The notes below the pieces were generated by a model. That model did no database searches and was not told the DNA's origin. It was given only the letters and a program-made list of their open reading frames with translations. From Byssochlamys sp. IMV 00236 (taxonomy: Eukaryota; Ascomycota; Eurotiomycetes; Eurotiales; Thermoascaceae), in assembly GCA_001931875.2 (NCBI GenBank), contig MSJH02000666.1, positions 186,001 to 250,000 of the forward strand: a stretch of DNA of 64,000 bases. The letters are read 5' to 3'. Positions 34,105-45,777 of this stretch are shown here, in pieces. Both the position numbers and the translations under genes were made by a program. How positions within the stretch are numbered: the first letter of the stretch is position 1; the number at the start of each line of letters is the position of its first letter.

Positions 34105-36795
34105 TGGCAGGTACTAAATCCAAGATGTTGAGGTAGGTACAGCAGAGAGAGAGACGGGTCTGGTAGATCGATCTTCTAAGTATTGCTTGCGTAGGGAACT
34201 TGCGTACAAGTAAATATGATGAACAAAGGTATCAAATCCATAGAAAGCTTGGGCTGTTGTCGGAGGAAGTTGCGCATGGAGTCTTGCTATATAACAGTCG
34301 GAGACGTTCGCAAGACATGGTTGTGTCCAAGTCCGGTTCGAACATGGGGGCTGCGCCCAACAAATGATAGGATGCGCGGGTGCAGGGGTACCCGTAAGGC
34401 TTATACGGTTGTCGAATTTGGATCACTCTAATTCCGAATGGAAATCGGACCCCGTTGCCATTGTTAGATGCGGCTGTGTTTGGTAGTTTGGGCTGACAAC
34501 TACTACGACCGTTTCATGGGGCTCCGAGATAGAGTTTACTGATCTTCAGCCACCATTACCGGTGCCTTGCTAGCTGCAGTTGCTTCTGCAAGACATCGCC
34601 ATTTGCTTCATGGAACAGGCTTCATATCACACTTCATAGCATATGTTCCAAGCTCTAGAACAGAAGAGAGTATCAGGTTGAACCTACCATGGGTGATGTC
34701 TTGACCATATAGACTTAGGGTTTAGGGTATACGCCCTCCGGCAAGACTGCAGGTTTGTACTTTTCGAGGATGAACTTGTTCGCTACATATCAAACATACA
34801 GCCGAAGAATACGGCTGGTATGATCGCCGCAAGCTGGGTATCAATAGAAAAGCATCAAGCCACATTCTGCATCCCGTCTTCGTACTTCCCAATGATGGAA
34901 GTGACAGTCATAGCGGGTGTCCTGAAAAGGTCTTCCGTTCGGGGACGCTGTTGGAGAGCCATGAAGCTTATCTTGACCTAGATCTGCTACCGGGTTTGCA
35001 ACATCAGATTGCAACTAAGGCTCCGATTCCAATAGGTCAGTATGCATACGCAGAGCGTGTCCTCGAGCCTTTACCATTCTCGTGAACTGGCCGGCTTTGC
35101 AGTAACGATGTGAGTCAATGGTCATTCGATTGGCTATCCAGGCGCTCTCCAATTCGAACGGATCAACCGAGCTGAAACATCCCCAGGCGCAAAAGAGACA
35201 AGACGTCTACCGCACAAGCTTCATCTCGTCGAATGAGATATCCGGAACCTCTCCCTTCGGCTGGACAGCTATGTGACTGGTGGCTCCAGAGTGATGAAAC
35301 CGGCAAACCAGAGCTGACGACCCCCAAGGATTCGAATCGATGTCAGCTGAAGTCCAACGAACAACCCGAGGAAGAGCATCAAGTGCCTCCACCTCATCGG
35401 AACATCTAGAATCTCAGCCCTACGTGAAATCCAGGGCATAACGCAGGCACAAGCTTGAACACCATAAGCTACTAACTCAATCAAGTAAGGGATGCGAAAC
35501 TGACTGGGTAGCCTAAGTTACCTTGATCTGTCATTCCACGAGTAGTGTTATCAAGATCGAGATGCCATTATTATTCCCCGCAGGCAGGGAGAAAGACAGG
35601 CCACTGCCACATCTTGCGTGCGTCATGTGTACGCAGGATATCTGATTTCAAAGCATCTAGTGCCGTCCTGAGGCTGGGAAGTGACTCCCAGCTGGGGCTC
35701 TAGTCATCAGGAAACGGAGACGAGCGACTGAGTCTGTACAAAATGGCCGAATATCAAATTGAACAGACTACGATCCCTCATCCATCACGGTCTGCAGAAG
35801 TCATTGTACACCGTATCGAGCGACGTTGTCAGGCCTCCCAGAGTCACCCGTGATGTTTGGCGGAGCGAAGACAGTTGCCAATCATCATGTGCCCGGGGCG
35901 CGATAGCCCACTCCCCGCAAGATCCGCGTCCCGGGCCGACTTTATTCCGTGGCGGGAGTTACACTGCGATGTTGCTTCCTCGGGTCGGTGGTGGCTTTGC
36001 TCTGCTGAGGGATTGTTAGAAATAGCGGTGTCTCGAACCAGATCTGATACTGAATGCTTTCCAGATCTAGTGAGCTTGTCTCAAGCATTCCAGACTCACT
36101 GCCTCTGCACAACAGCAGTCAAGATGTTTCAGAATGTTCTATTGTTGGAGCACCTTCCATCTCACATTACCGGCCAGAATTAGTATATCCGGCCCCTACA
36201 TTAAGAGGCTCTGCGAACAGCATTACTTGGAATAGAACAGAACACCTGTCTACTATGCTAAAACTATGATGTCCTTACACAGGGCCAACTGCAAGTACAG
36301 CCGCATTTCTCACAAAACATGCAATCAGGTGGACCATGATACAGAAGACATACTGCAAGGTTAACAATTCCGAATGACTTCCCAGGATGAGCCTTATATG
36401 AACGCATAAGTGGGCCACAATTGATTCCAAAGAGCAAAAAAGCCCCGCTAGGTGAAGGGTACTACTACTTTAGCAAGTAGCCACTATCTGCCACGCAGGC
36501 CTTTTGATTCCAGTTGGCAATCAGAGGATTATATCAATCTAGCTGCTTACTACTATTTTTAAAGGAGTCATCTGGTACGTATAATAACTGACCAATTAGC
36601 TTATCTGATGAATGAGCCTTTAGAGAGGATAGAGAAAACTTAAAGACAAGCTAACAAACTACCCCGCTAAGTAAGCTCTTCCCTCGGAAAATTCGCAGTA
36701 TTTATAGATATCCTTTTCCACTATGGATCTAAATCAAATTAAAGATATACTATTTTTACACTTTGGACCTGTTGGCTTGACTAACCTCCATCACC
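34105..36795. other. Gene-poor region with an orphan coding-like exon
   Basis: 2.7 kb without a complete gene. The best coding signal is the plus-strand block 34801-35085, described separately. At 35743 an ATG in good context (AAAATGGCC) opens a 37-codon frame, MAEYQIEQTTIPHPSRSAEV and onward. Further open frames follow to 36270, but I could not join them with confidence. 36450-36760 is AT-rich and may be the promoter of the next gene or old degraded repeat DNA. Confidence 0.35.
34801..35085 (+). pseudogene. Orphan coding-like exon of unknown family
   Basis: The frame is open for 94 codons after a good acceptor (CATACAG, ending at 34799 or 34800 depending on phase) and reads EEYGWYDRRKLGINRKASSH, continuing to ERVLEPLPFS before TGA. 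Codon use looks like coding sequence, but no ATG starts it and I find no convincing upstream exon. A donor at GGTCAGT (about 35036) with the acceptor TTTGCAG near 35100 would continue as a short VTM|RSPIRTDQPS tail. It may be a surviving piece of a decayed gene or an exon of one I failed to assemble. No function can be given. Confidence 0.3.
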
Positions 36796-37342
36796 ATGGC
36801 TGCACGAATTCCCGTTATCCTTTGCGGAAAGACTGAGCGGATTGGTACCGCGGTCGTCAAAGGTCTAAAGCCCGAATATGAAGGTAATTCTCCCACCCCC
36901 TCCCCCAATCTCTTCCCCGTACCTCACTACCATGACCACCACCACTATGTACTGCTACTATATGATTTATATAATGACTGAATACTAAATTCAACTAGTA
37001 ATCCAATTCGTCATGACACCCGAATCCGGCGCAGTACAGATCCCGGCCCTTCTAAGAGGCGAGACGAACGTGTCTTCGGATAGTGATTTGGGATCTCATG
37101 ATTACTCGCGTGGAGTCAAGACCATTATCTTGGGCGGTGGATATGATGATCAGGATCTCAAGATCTTGCGGGAGGCAGCGCAGGGCATTAAGCCCCTGCC
37201 ATGGCTAAGGCCGGATTTGTCAAAGCCCGCACCGCCATTGGGGCCAGCGTATGGGGAGGCAATGGTGCAGAGGGTAAAAGAGACGTTGAAGGGGTTGCAG
37301 GATAATGGGAAGATGGAGGAGGATGGGATCATTTATTATTAG
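36796..37342 (+). CDS. Small conserved fungal protein of unknown function
   Basis: Model: join(36796..36883,36999..37342), 143 aa, one 115-nt intron (G|GTAATT...ACTAG|TA) restoring EYE|VIQFVMTPES. The N-terminus ARIPVILCGKTERIGTAVVK looks like the first strand, turn and helix of a Rossmann-type NAD(P) fold, but the glycine motif is incomplete and the chain is too short for a full dehydrogenase. The rest contains GVKTIILGGGYDDQDLKILR and a C-terminal amphipathic helix (EAMVQRVKETLKGLQ). Similar small proteins are common in Aspergillus genomes and unnamed. The reading is supported by frame continuity; the role is unknown. Confidence 0.72.
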
Positions 37343-37704
37343 TCGATTGGAGTTGAATTGGGATTTTTCGGATTATGGTATATATAAAGAAATGGTTAAG
37401 AATATATTCTGGATATAGCCAAGGTAGTCTAGTAGTTCTTTCAAAGAAATGAATTCTGCCCAGGTCTCTGAGATCCCCGTCAGTCTATCACCACGAGATT
37501 GGTGCAGGCCAAAAAAAGGGGCACGGATGGAAACTGGTATGTAGGAATGATCAATGTCAATCTAATCGCTGCTCTCCTGGAGCTTTATCCAACTCGTGCC
37601 GTTCCACGACAGAGTAAAGTTGTCGTCTACCCGTTGTCTATTTGCTTCTCTCGAGGCGCTCAGGGAGTGGTAGTCATGCAGTTATCAGGTTAATATCCAA
37701 GCCC
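37343..37704. other. Intergenic, tail-to-tail
   Basis: Short space between two convergent genes. I see nothing but 3' flanking sequence; the open frame crossing it is a shadow. Confidence 0.5.
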
Positions 37705-38743
37705 CTACCTTGGCAGTTCTCCGGCGGCAGACAGCAGCGGAGTCCGCAGTGTGGGTGCATGAGTGTCGTCTTTCTTCTCACGGGCCTCTCGGTACAGTAT
37801 ATAGTGTTGCACGATGAAGATCAGGTCAAAGAAGATCGTAACATTGCCAAGCAAGAACTTGGCTGGGTTGCCCGTGATGCCGCTCCAATCGTTCTGGAAG
37901 CTCGAGTCGATGATCAATTGGAGCAGGGAGAGAACTCCACCAGTTATATCGAACAAGATAGTGGAAATGCTCCAACCGACGGTGGATTTCCGCTTGTAGT
38001 TGACCCATGCCTGGGGGATATATTTCACAACCGTGATGACGAGCTTCACATACGACATTGTGTAGATCTGTCCGGCGGTGTCAGTATGACCTTGGACCTG
38101 CAAAATCATCTTGGACAGCCTCAACTTACAACATCGATCCATGCCCACGACGACGGATCGTAGCCGCCATCGGGGCTCTTAGAACGCACGATAGCAACCA
38201 CGATCGCGATAGCGACCAAGGAGCCCCAGAATATACCAGCGACGGGCCTGCTAATTCTCTGATACCGCGAGACTTTGAATCCCCATATCCAAGGCCAAAA
38301 TTGGCTGTAATATATAGCGCTCAGGGCCACGGCGTGGAGGGCAAAAGCAAAGTCGTTGAAACGCACGGTAGGTTCCGGTGACACTGGGTTGCGGGCCGCA
38401 TACTGGTCACGAATCACAGGAGAGTAAAGGAATGTCGCTGTGTAAATCATGTAACACACAAATCCGAGGACATTGATGGAGGGAAAGTCGATAGAAAGAC
38501 CGGTGGTCGAGCGGCGTTGTATGTTGTGAATCGGCTGGGGATAGAATGATGCTGACCAGCAGATCGTACTTGAAGAACATGATCAGTTACTGAATTCTGG
38601 GACATGGCACTGCTTGATTTCTCATACTATATCCAGCCTAGGAGCCTGTAATAGTTGTCTGTTAGATAGCTTATCTCGAAATCAAGGAGGTCCGGCATAA
38701 CCTACCGCGAGAGGGCCTTGACGAAGATCTCAGTTTGAGACAT
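37705..38743 (-). CDS. Cystinosin/Ers1-like PQ-loop transporter
   Basis: Model: complement(join(37705..38067,38130..38568,38628..38645,38706..38743)), 285 aa. It is a seven-helix PQ-loop protein of the cystinosin family, which exports cystine from the lysosome or vacuole with protons. The first PQ loop is in [20 protein letters not shown] and the second in [20 protein letters not shown]. Both keep the Pro-Gln pair and the following RRST/KRKST box. Hydrophobic segments include [36 protein letters not shown] and [22 protein letters not shown]. Exon 2 is just 18 nt and encodes part of the first helix (LLGWI). The N-terminus [13 protein letters not shown] is short, as in yeast Ers1. A C-terminal tail lacks an obvious GYxx-phi signal. 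It is divergent from the cytochrome b561 gene. Confidence 0.88.
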
Positions 38744-39557
38744 GATGATATGGAAGGAGTCAGGATCAAGAACATAGGGTTTCAAGTGAGCGAGAGCCCT
38801 AAAGATGAGAACATGTCTAGGGGAAGTTGGTTCTCAGGGCGGACATGGTTGTCGAGATAAGCCAGCTGCACGAACACTTGCGGTGTCCGCGTGAGCCCCG
38901 ATGGCGCGGGCTGATTGATTGATTGATTGATTAGATAGCCTGCTTAATTGGTGGATCCTGATAGGCCTGGCGCCACGGGCGGTGGGACCATTGCGGCCTC
39001 AGGAACACCACAGTGGATGACATAAGCGGCCGGTTGTCCTGGTTATGAGTTGTCGCGCTAAACCGCAAACGGCAAAACGTTGACCTCCCAGCCTCTTCAG
39101 CTGTCTTTGGGCTCGACCGTCTGCTGCCAGGGCAGTCGGAAAACAAGAACCGCTATCCTTGTCTTCCTTGCTTGTTCCTGTCCGGCTGTTCGAGAGGCAC
39201 CCTTTTGATATATTTTGCGACGTCGTGCTTGGACTTCATTGCTCTTCGTACGCATCTACATTCCTTGGACCAGCTTCCCCGCTTTCATATCTCACCGCCG
39301 TCGCGGACGATAACAGCTATCGCCCTGGGAGAGGCTCCATCTCCACGATCATCGTGGATACCATCAATCCGGCGTCAAATATTTCACAAGCTCTACCGGA
39401 GAAACGTCGCCTCTTTCGCTGTCGCATGGTGCATTCCACGGAGTGGGGGATCTCCAGAGATTCCCTCCGCTAACCTCGACATTCCTACGTCTCGGAAGCA
39501 TCCATTGAGCGGAGTATCGACGAAATACTCGGAGATAGAGCGGCGCTGATCACGAAA
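38744..39557. promoter_or_regulatory. Divergent promoter of the PQ-loop and cytochrome b561 genes
   Basis: About 800 bp. It carries the tetranucleotide run at 38912-38932 and, nearer the plus-strand gene, an open stretch in frame with that gene from 39474 but without ATG (SIERSIDEILGDRAALITK). The b561 protein may therefore start further upstream through an unseen exon. Confidence 0.4.
38912..38932. repeat. Microsatellite (TGAT)5
   Basis: Five tandem TGAT units, perfect, in the divergent promoter. Confidence 0.9.
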
Positions 39558-41935
39558 ATGTCGCCAAATCCAGACCTCACCCCTCCGGGGAGCAGTACGT
39601 ACTCCTCCAACACGATGTATGTCGGGGATGGGACATGGGATACGCAGCGCAACACCTTTCTTTTGCCGAACTTGATGGGCCTTAATTTTGATACGATGAG
39701 ATATAATGGTGAGACAAATCGCTGCGACGATGTTGTTCCAATATGTGGGGCTGACATACTTTAGGAATGGGAAATCGTTTTAGAGAGATGACCGGATACC
39801 GTCCTATGATCATAGCGCACGGCGTCATAGCGGCCATCGTATTTTTAGGGCTGGTACCGATTTCCGTCCTCCTTATGCGATATTACACACAATTCAATCC
39901 GTTCTGGGCCTTTAAGTTGCATGTCTGGTGTCAGGTATTGACATTACTTCTCACTACCGTGGTGTTCGTGCTGGGATGGTTTGCAGTCGGTCCGCAACGA
40001 AGCTTGACAAATCCCCATCATGGAATCGGATTGGCTATTTACGTTATGGTCATCACCCAAGTCCTCTGGGGCTGGGTCATCCATAAAACGGAGAAGGGAA
40101 GACGGAGATTCCACGTCCCACTCAAAATCATGGTAAGGCAGACAATTTTATTCTGATAGCTACTAAATAGGGATCAAGCTAACGGATTGCAGTTACACCG
40201 ATGGCTGGGCCGTTCCTTGACGATCTTGGGCATCGTTCAGATACCGCTTGGTCTCACGTTATATGGATCTCCCGAATCGCTGTTTATTCTATATGCCATT
40301 GCTGGTTTCCTTTATCTGGCAATTTGGTTCATCCTATCCTATCTTTACGACCCGGAAGAACACCGTTTGGAGAGCGACTATGACAGCCGCGGGAGCTACA
40401 TCTCGGGCCCATCTGTAGTCGAAGACAGACATCAGAGCCACCCCGGCCGGGCGGCTGCTGCAGGAGCTGCAGGGGCTGGGCTAGCAGCACTGTTCCGACG
40501 CCGCGATCGCAGTAGAAGCAGAAGCAGAAGTCGTGTCGACGACGATTCCCAAACGTCGTACATTGACGAGAAATATTCTGACGAACCCCGTCGGGGTGGT
40601 TGGGGAAAGAGACTCCTCGAACTGGGTGCGCTAGTTGGCGGCGTAGGTCTCGCCAAACGCTACTTCGACAAGAGACGAGACCGGGAAAGCGATTCAGAGT
40701 CTGGGAGGTATCGACCCGCCCATGGAAGAAGTGACGATGTCACCGATGTCACCGAGGACAGTCTTAGTCGCGTTGAGGAAGGGAGACCTCCGCCAAGCCA
40801 TAGACCTCTCAGGGACAGACCGCCAAGCAGGCCCCCTAGCCAGAGTTCCATGGACTACAGCAGTGACTACTATACGGATTATGAGGACAGAGGGGACAGA
40901 GGTGGCCATGGACTCCGTGATACCATCCTTGGAGCGGGGATCTTTGCGGGCGTCAGAAACCTCTTCAAGAGCCGAAAGGAAAGAGAAGAGCAGAGAAGAG
41001 TGGACGAGATCCGTCGCCATGATGTTGAGGAGGAAAGATTGGCGCGAGCAAATAGTAAACGGAAGTTCACCGGAGATGGTTCCTTCCCACGGAGGAATAG
41101 GAGAGCAAGCTCCTATTATACTCCTACAGAAGCCACTTCCACTGATATTACTCGACCGACTCACAGTCATCTTCAAGGAGAATCAGCCGTGTCTGACGAT
41201 CCTGTCGTCTCCGGGGGAGTAGATCAACCGCTCTCCGATATTCCTCCTGTGCCACCCGCACATGGGGAAACCCCCGTTTCATATGGCGATCATCATGACC
41301 ATACAATTGGTAGTGAGACAGAGGCAGAACTTGCCGGTGCAGCATCCGGATTAGCATCCAGCCATCACCGTCGTCGTCGAAGTAGCAGCAGGAGGCGGCG
41401 TGAAGATGTGGCGTCGCCACCGGTATCCGTCAAAGTCAAGATGCACAACGATGGACGACACGTTACTCTTAGAAGACTAACGGAGGAAGAAGCAGCTGCT
41501 AGTCGCGAAGCAAGGCGCAGAGATCGGGAACGCAGGGGCTCTCGGCGCCGCCATGGCAGTGTCAGTTCTTTGTCCGGTAACGAAGGTGGCTCTGATCGAT
41601 GGCGTCGAGTTGAAGAACTGGAGCGTCAACAGGCGGAAGATATCCGGAGAGAACAAGAAACTGCTGCTTCTGCTGCTGCTGGTGCATCCACTGCCCATCC
41701 CGCCCCAAGCGCCAGCATCCCACCGTCAACTGCCGCCCCGCCCGTGCATCCCAGTGACATCCCAGTGCCGCCAATCCCTCCGTCCAGTTTGCCTTATGGT
41801 GCTGGGAGTATTACCTCCCCCGGGACCTGGATAGGTACTGAAGCGAGCGGTGACTACGCTAGCAATCGAAGGAGGAGAAGAGCAGAGAGAGCTCAAGCGC
41901 GACAGGCAAGACAGCATAGCGTCGAGTTTACCTAA
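39558..41935 (+). CDS. Cytochrome b561-like membrane protein with a long disordered basic C-terminal tail
   Basis: Model: join(39558..39708,39765..40132,40193..41935), 753 aa. After a short polar N-terminus come hydrophobic helices with paired histidines expected to bind heme: IIAHGVIAAIVFLGLVPISV, FKLHVWCQVLTLLLTTVVF, NPHHGIGLAIYVMVITQVL, and LHRWLGRSLTILGIVQIPLG. This is the cytochrome b561 core, which passes electrons across membranes. The remaining 500 residues are Arg/Ser/Asp/Glu-rich with RSRSRSRSR and SSSRRRR tracts and several proline blocks, so they are cytosolic and disordered. They also include two glycine-rich segments (GLAALFRR; GLAKRYF; AGIFAGVRNLFKSR). Related fungal proteins have a signal peptide before SPNPDLTP, so the start may lie in an unseen upstream exon. 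Splice phases fit (YN|GMGNRF, KIM|LHRW). Confidence 0.8.
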
Positions 41936-43255
41936 ACTCCGCCTCGTCTCGTGGTTTAAACCATGTCCTCGTCAGCTTGTACGACCCTTCCTCTCTTCCG
42001 TGGCCTCTCTCCACCGTTCTTCAAGAGAGCGTCGACTAATTGCAAACATCCTCCCTGCTTATATCGCACTCTACAGTGCGCCTCTCACTACCCTTCTCCC
42101 ATAATCTCCTGCAATCACTCTTAACGACGGGCGAAATCACTAAAAAGATATAATGGATGGATTGGACGGAATAAGGGTTAAGGATGCATAATCTTCGTTC
42201 CTTCTAACTGGCGTTCTTTGATTCCCATGTAGTTTTCTTGGCCCTTGTCAGATTTATCTTTCCCCCTTCATGTCGATACGCGTCTGTTACGTCTACACCT
42301 GTTCTTTTTCTCCCATGTGACGTTGTATATGTCCATTTATGCCCTGCCTCATCTTGTTATGAAATGCGATGTCCTTTTCCCTTTGTTGTTCAGACGAAAC
42401 TTATGCCCTTTTGCTCATCTCTTGGTCCCATGTTGGGAAATCGATACCTGACGTCTCACTTAGTCAAATTAAATGATGTTAACAGCCTTGGTCGTTGAGA
42501 ACAGGAGCCTGAAATAATCCCCTTTTTTTCTCTTTTCTTTTCTTCTTCTTTTCTAGCGGATGTATTATATGCTTCTAAGTCACTGAGACATTCCTGATGA
42601 AACGACATATCATTGCCTAGAGCTATGACCCGAAGCTGAACTTCCACGTAGCTTTCTAAGCATTGATTCTCATTCCTCAAAGACTGCGTAGATTGCATAT
42701 CCTGATTCTCCTGCTAGAAGGAGATTGATTGCTGTGGTCTCGGCGATGACGCCAAATCCGTATATGCGTATAGCTTGCGCGGGAACTTTCAGGCGCAATT
42801 GTTGTCAGCTGTATTTTGTTAGGATTCGCCGGGACACATGTGAGGATATATATGCAATATGCACCTTGGTTTTGGCACTGTTCCAAGAGGTATATGAGTA
42901 AACTTAAGAGGTGAATCCTCTTTGCCAGAGGATATTGGAAGGAGTGGGTTGTTAGGTGCGATTCATGTCAACAAACATAGAAAAAACAAGGCAGAAGGGG
43001 GCAGATATGGAGTACTAAGTAAGTAGCATTTGATCGTGGGACGCAATATTGACGACTAAGCGGGACACGCATAATGACAGCGTCCCGATCGCAGGAAGGT
43101 GCGATCAATGGAAGCTCGACGATACTAATCATTCAGTGGGAGGAAATATTAATGAAGTTATCGTTATGCAGAGGATGATCTTTCAGGTATAGTGATAGTT
43201 CTACACGTTCAAGATTGCAACTGGCAGCGCGAATGGATATTTACATCAGGGTAAT
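41936..43255. other. Intergenic, tail-to-tail
   Basis: 1.3 kb of 3' flank between convergent genes. It includes a pyrimidine tract (42520-42556) and nothing coding that I can support. Open frames on both strands at 42238-42886 overlap and lack motifs. Confidence 0.5.
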
Positions 43256-44145
43256 CTATTTCAGGACGGCCTGCAGGCTCTCGAGAACCTAATTCACCAT
43301 GTTAGCACCGCTTCGACCAGGTATATATATTGCAGGTGTGACTTTTTTACATACCTCCAGCTCAATCTTAGCCTCGGCAATGTCCTGCTCACTGCCACCA
43401 CCGCCAATAATCTTCTGAGCCTCGGCGATCTGGGCCCTGACAGCCTGTATTGAAAGAATCTCTCGTCAGTATGGCGCCATTATGGGATTGAACTTAGTTC
43501 TACTCACGTCAGCGCTGAAGTCCTCCAGGGGGTAACCCTCAACAGCGTTGATGCTCAGCTCGGAGTCGGGCTGAACGACAGCGAATCCTCCGGACACTAT
43601 ATACCAAGGTTCCAGTTAGCACGCAACTTCGTCGAATCGGAGCCACGTCTGCCGGGATCACCCTGCGGCATTTCCCTGTTCGACGATCTGGGTCACATAC
43701 GGAAGAACTGCTTGCTCTTGCCGCTCTCCTCAACGACCTCAACGAGGCCAGGCTTCAGCTGCTCGATGGAGGGGACGTGGTTGGCAAGAACACCCATCTC
43801 TCCGGACGCGGCGGGGATGTTAACCTGAACACTGTTGACCCCAAGACTCGTCAGTATGTTGAAAACAAGGCGTTTTGCGGCGCGGTCAAACGGGTGGTCT
43901 GGACGCGATAACGTACACATCGGCCGACTTGTAGATGCTCTGTAGGAGACATAGGAGTTAGTCACAATATCCTTGCGGGCTCTGATCAACACCAATGGGT
44001 TTCAATGCCGTACCTGGTGAGGAAGGGCCAGGGAGAGCTTGATCTTGTCGTTCACAGCTTCAGCGTAACCACGGCGCTGGATAGGGACGCGGAAAGCGGC
44101 AGGGCGAGCTCTGAGAGCAGCCCGGGCGAACCGAAGAGAGCTCAT
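43256..44145 (-). CDS. atp16: Mitochondrial F1F0 ATP synthase delta subunit (central stalk)
   Basis: Model: complement(join(43256..43288,43355..43444,43508..43596,43701..43831,43917..43939,44014..44145)), 165 aa over six exons, two of them very short (23 and 33 nt). The first 25 residues are Arg/Ala-rich and basic (SSLRFARAALRARPAAFRV), a mitochondrial presequence. The mature part has the epsilon/delta beta-sandwich: VQVNIPAASGEMGVLANHVPSIEQLKPG, then FFLSGGFAVVQPDSELSINAVEGYPLEDF. A helical hairpin, AVRAQIAEAQKIIGG...IAEAKIELEVLESLQAVLK, follows. This subunit (yeast Atp16, bacterial epsilon) joins gamma to the c-ring. Each exon junction was set by frame and family fit. Confidence 0.93.
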
Positions 44146-45249
44146 TGTGCAATTGGGAGACAGAGGAAGATGGTGATTGATGTCCCTCAGAGGCTAGGTT
44201 GAGTTGCAAAGGTCGAAGTCGGATGCCGCAGTTTCCACGCCGGTCGGAGGCTTCGCTTGGCACCACGTGATTTACTGTTAGCCGTAAAAGGCGCAAAAGT
44301 CATATCAGACTGGCAAGAATGCTACTACAACTATGAAGAAGGCCGTGATTGCTGAAAGATAATTCTTTGATATTTCCTCGTCTACATATACGTTCCTTTA
44401 CAGCTACAACTGCCCCAAGGGTCATCCGATGACGAACACTTAACGTTCAGGTATATCCCCTGGATCCGCTCATCCGTGAGAGCCTTTGCTGGATATACTC
44501 GGATGATTCTATTGCATACTTGAAGCGTGGGGTATTCACACTCCATGAGATATTACCAACTTCCTCATGATGAGACTTCCCTTGTGAGAAATAATTGGTA
44601 TTTAATGGACACTTTTGCATGGCCTTGCGCGAGTCGTGCAAAAGGGGATAAATCTACTCCGTACTTTGCTTCCGAGACTCCGAAGACGGGTTGCGTCACG
44701 TGATCATCACGGGTAAGTCATGGTCTCTTTTGATCATCATTTTGATAGCTAGAAGCATGTCGTCCAGAACACTTTCGGGCCATCATGCAATTCCAGTAAA
44801 TGAAGGATATGTTCGTCTTCAATTATTATTATTGTTGATATTATTCCGTACGTTGGAGAGCATTTCCAAGAGGGAACTACTTGACACAGCGTGCACGTGT
44901 TGGCTTCACCGGGATGAGAGAAAGGAGTACGACAGGATCTGAGTTATTAGATGTTATTAGCAATATTAAAAGCATATAATAGACAAATTCACATCCCGTA
45001 CAGCTGTCAAAGATGCATCTTGCTGGCCTTGAACAGTCGCGGAATTGCTTGGTTTGGTAGATAGATAGACCGCTTTGACGTTGCGCAGCCGGCGCTAATC
45101 CCTAGACTAAGCGAGATCCCACACAAATCGCATCACGAGCCCTAGCCGAGGGCCTCTGGGGGAGACTTTGGGCTTTTGCTTGATCCAAGTTCAACGACAG
45201 ACATCACCAGTTCAACGTCAACCCTCTTCGTTGCGACACATCCGTCAAG
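44146..45249. promoter_or_regulatory. Divergent promoter of ATP synthase delta and ribosomal protein L29
   Basis: 1.1 kb between two highly expressed housekeeping genes placed head to head. AT-rich trinucleotide runs (TTATTATTATTG at about 44824-44835) and a CACGTG-type E-box fragment (GCACGTG at about 44893) are visible. No gene is supported. Confidence 0.4.
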
Positions 45250-45777
45250 ATGGCCAGTATGTGACCCCTATGGCACCAGAATATACTGATCGTGCGGTTT
45301 GACGAGTCGAGAATTTTACTAACGCAAACTCTCCCCACAGAGTCCAAGAACTCGTCTCAGCACAACCAGTCCAAGAAGGCTCACAGGAACGGGTATGTTG
45401 CTTGCCTTCCCTTGAGATCATGACCTTTTGTCGGCGGATATGGGAATCAGTATCGACACGATGTTTCGATTGCGATGTGATCCGCCGGTCGAATGAGACG
45501 GTCGTCAAGATAGAAGACGACAAATTGCTGATCCTTCATCTACTATACAGCATCAAGAAGCCTAAGACCTTCCGTTACCCCTCCCTGAAGGGTACCGACC
45601 CCAAGTTCCGCCGCAACCACAGACATGCTCTGCACGGCACCATGAAGGCTCTGGTATGTGGAAGATACAATCCCTCCGCTTCCACTCGGATGCGTGGATC
45701 GACTACGGCCCTGGGAATGGATCACACTAACAACCACATAGAAGGAGCGCAAGGAGGGTAAGCGCGAGGTCGCATAA
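45250..45777 (+). CDS. rpl29: 60S ribosomal protein L29 (eL29)
   Basis: Model: join(45250..45256,45341..45392,45551..45653,45742..45777), 65 aa. It is a small basic protein of the large ribosomal subunit. The sequence MA|KSKNSSQHNQSKKAHRNG|IKKPKTFRYPSLKG and the PKFRRNHRHALHGT block are the eL29 signature, with HNQ.KKAHRNGIKKP conserved across eukaryotes. Exon 1 encodes only MA plus one base. Three introns in such a short gene, with lengths of 84, 158 and 88 nt, are typical of Aspergillus ribosomal protein genes. The C-terminal exon KERKEGKREVA is short. The leader is pyrimidine-rich (CTCTTCGTTGC, CACATCCGTC), as in other ribosomal protein genes. Confidence 0.96.

Noticed and set aside
34335..34350. 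CCGGTTCGAACATGG, also resembling a tRNA B box
   Set aside because: Flanking bases do not pair as T-arm and acceptor, and no A box precedes it.
34715..34727. TTAGGGTTTAGGG, resembling telomere repeats
   Set aside because: Only two units, one of them with an extra T. It is too short to claim an interstitial telomere.
40694..41176. 160-codon antisense frame over the cytochrome b561 tail
   Set aside because: A product of the biased Arg/Ser/Asp codons on the sense strand.
40722..41222. 166-codon plus-strand frame overlapping the cytochrome b561 tail
   Set aside because: It lies in another frame of the same exon and is caused by repetitive codons; the sense frame fits the family.
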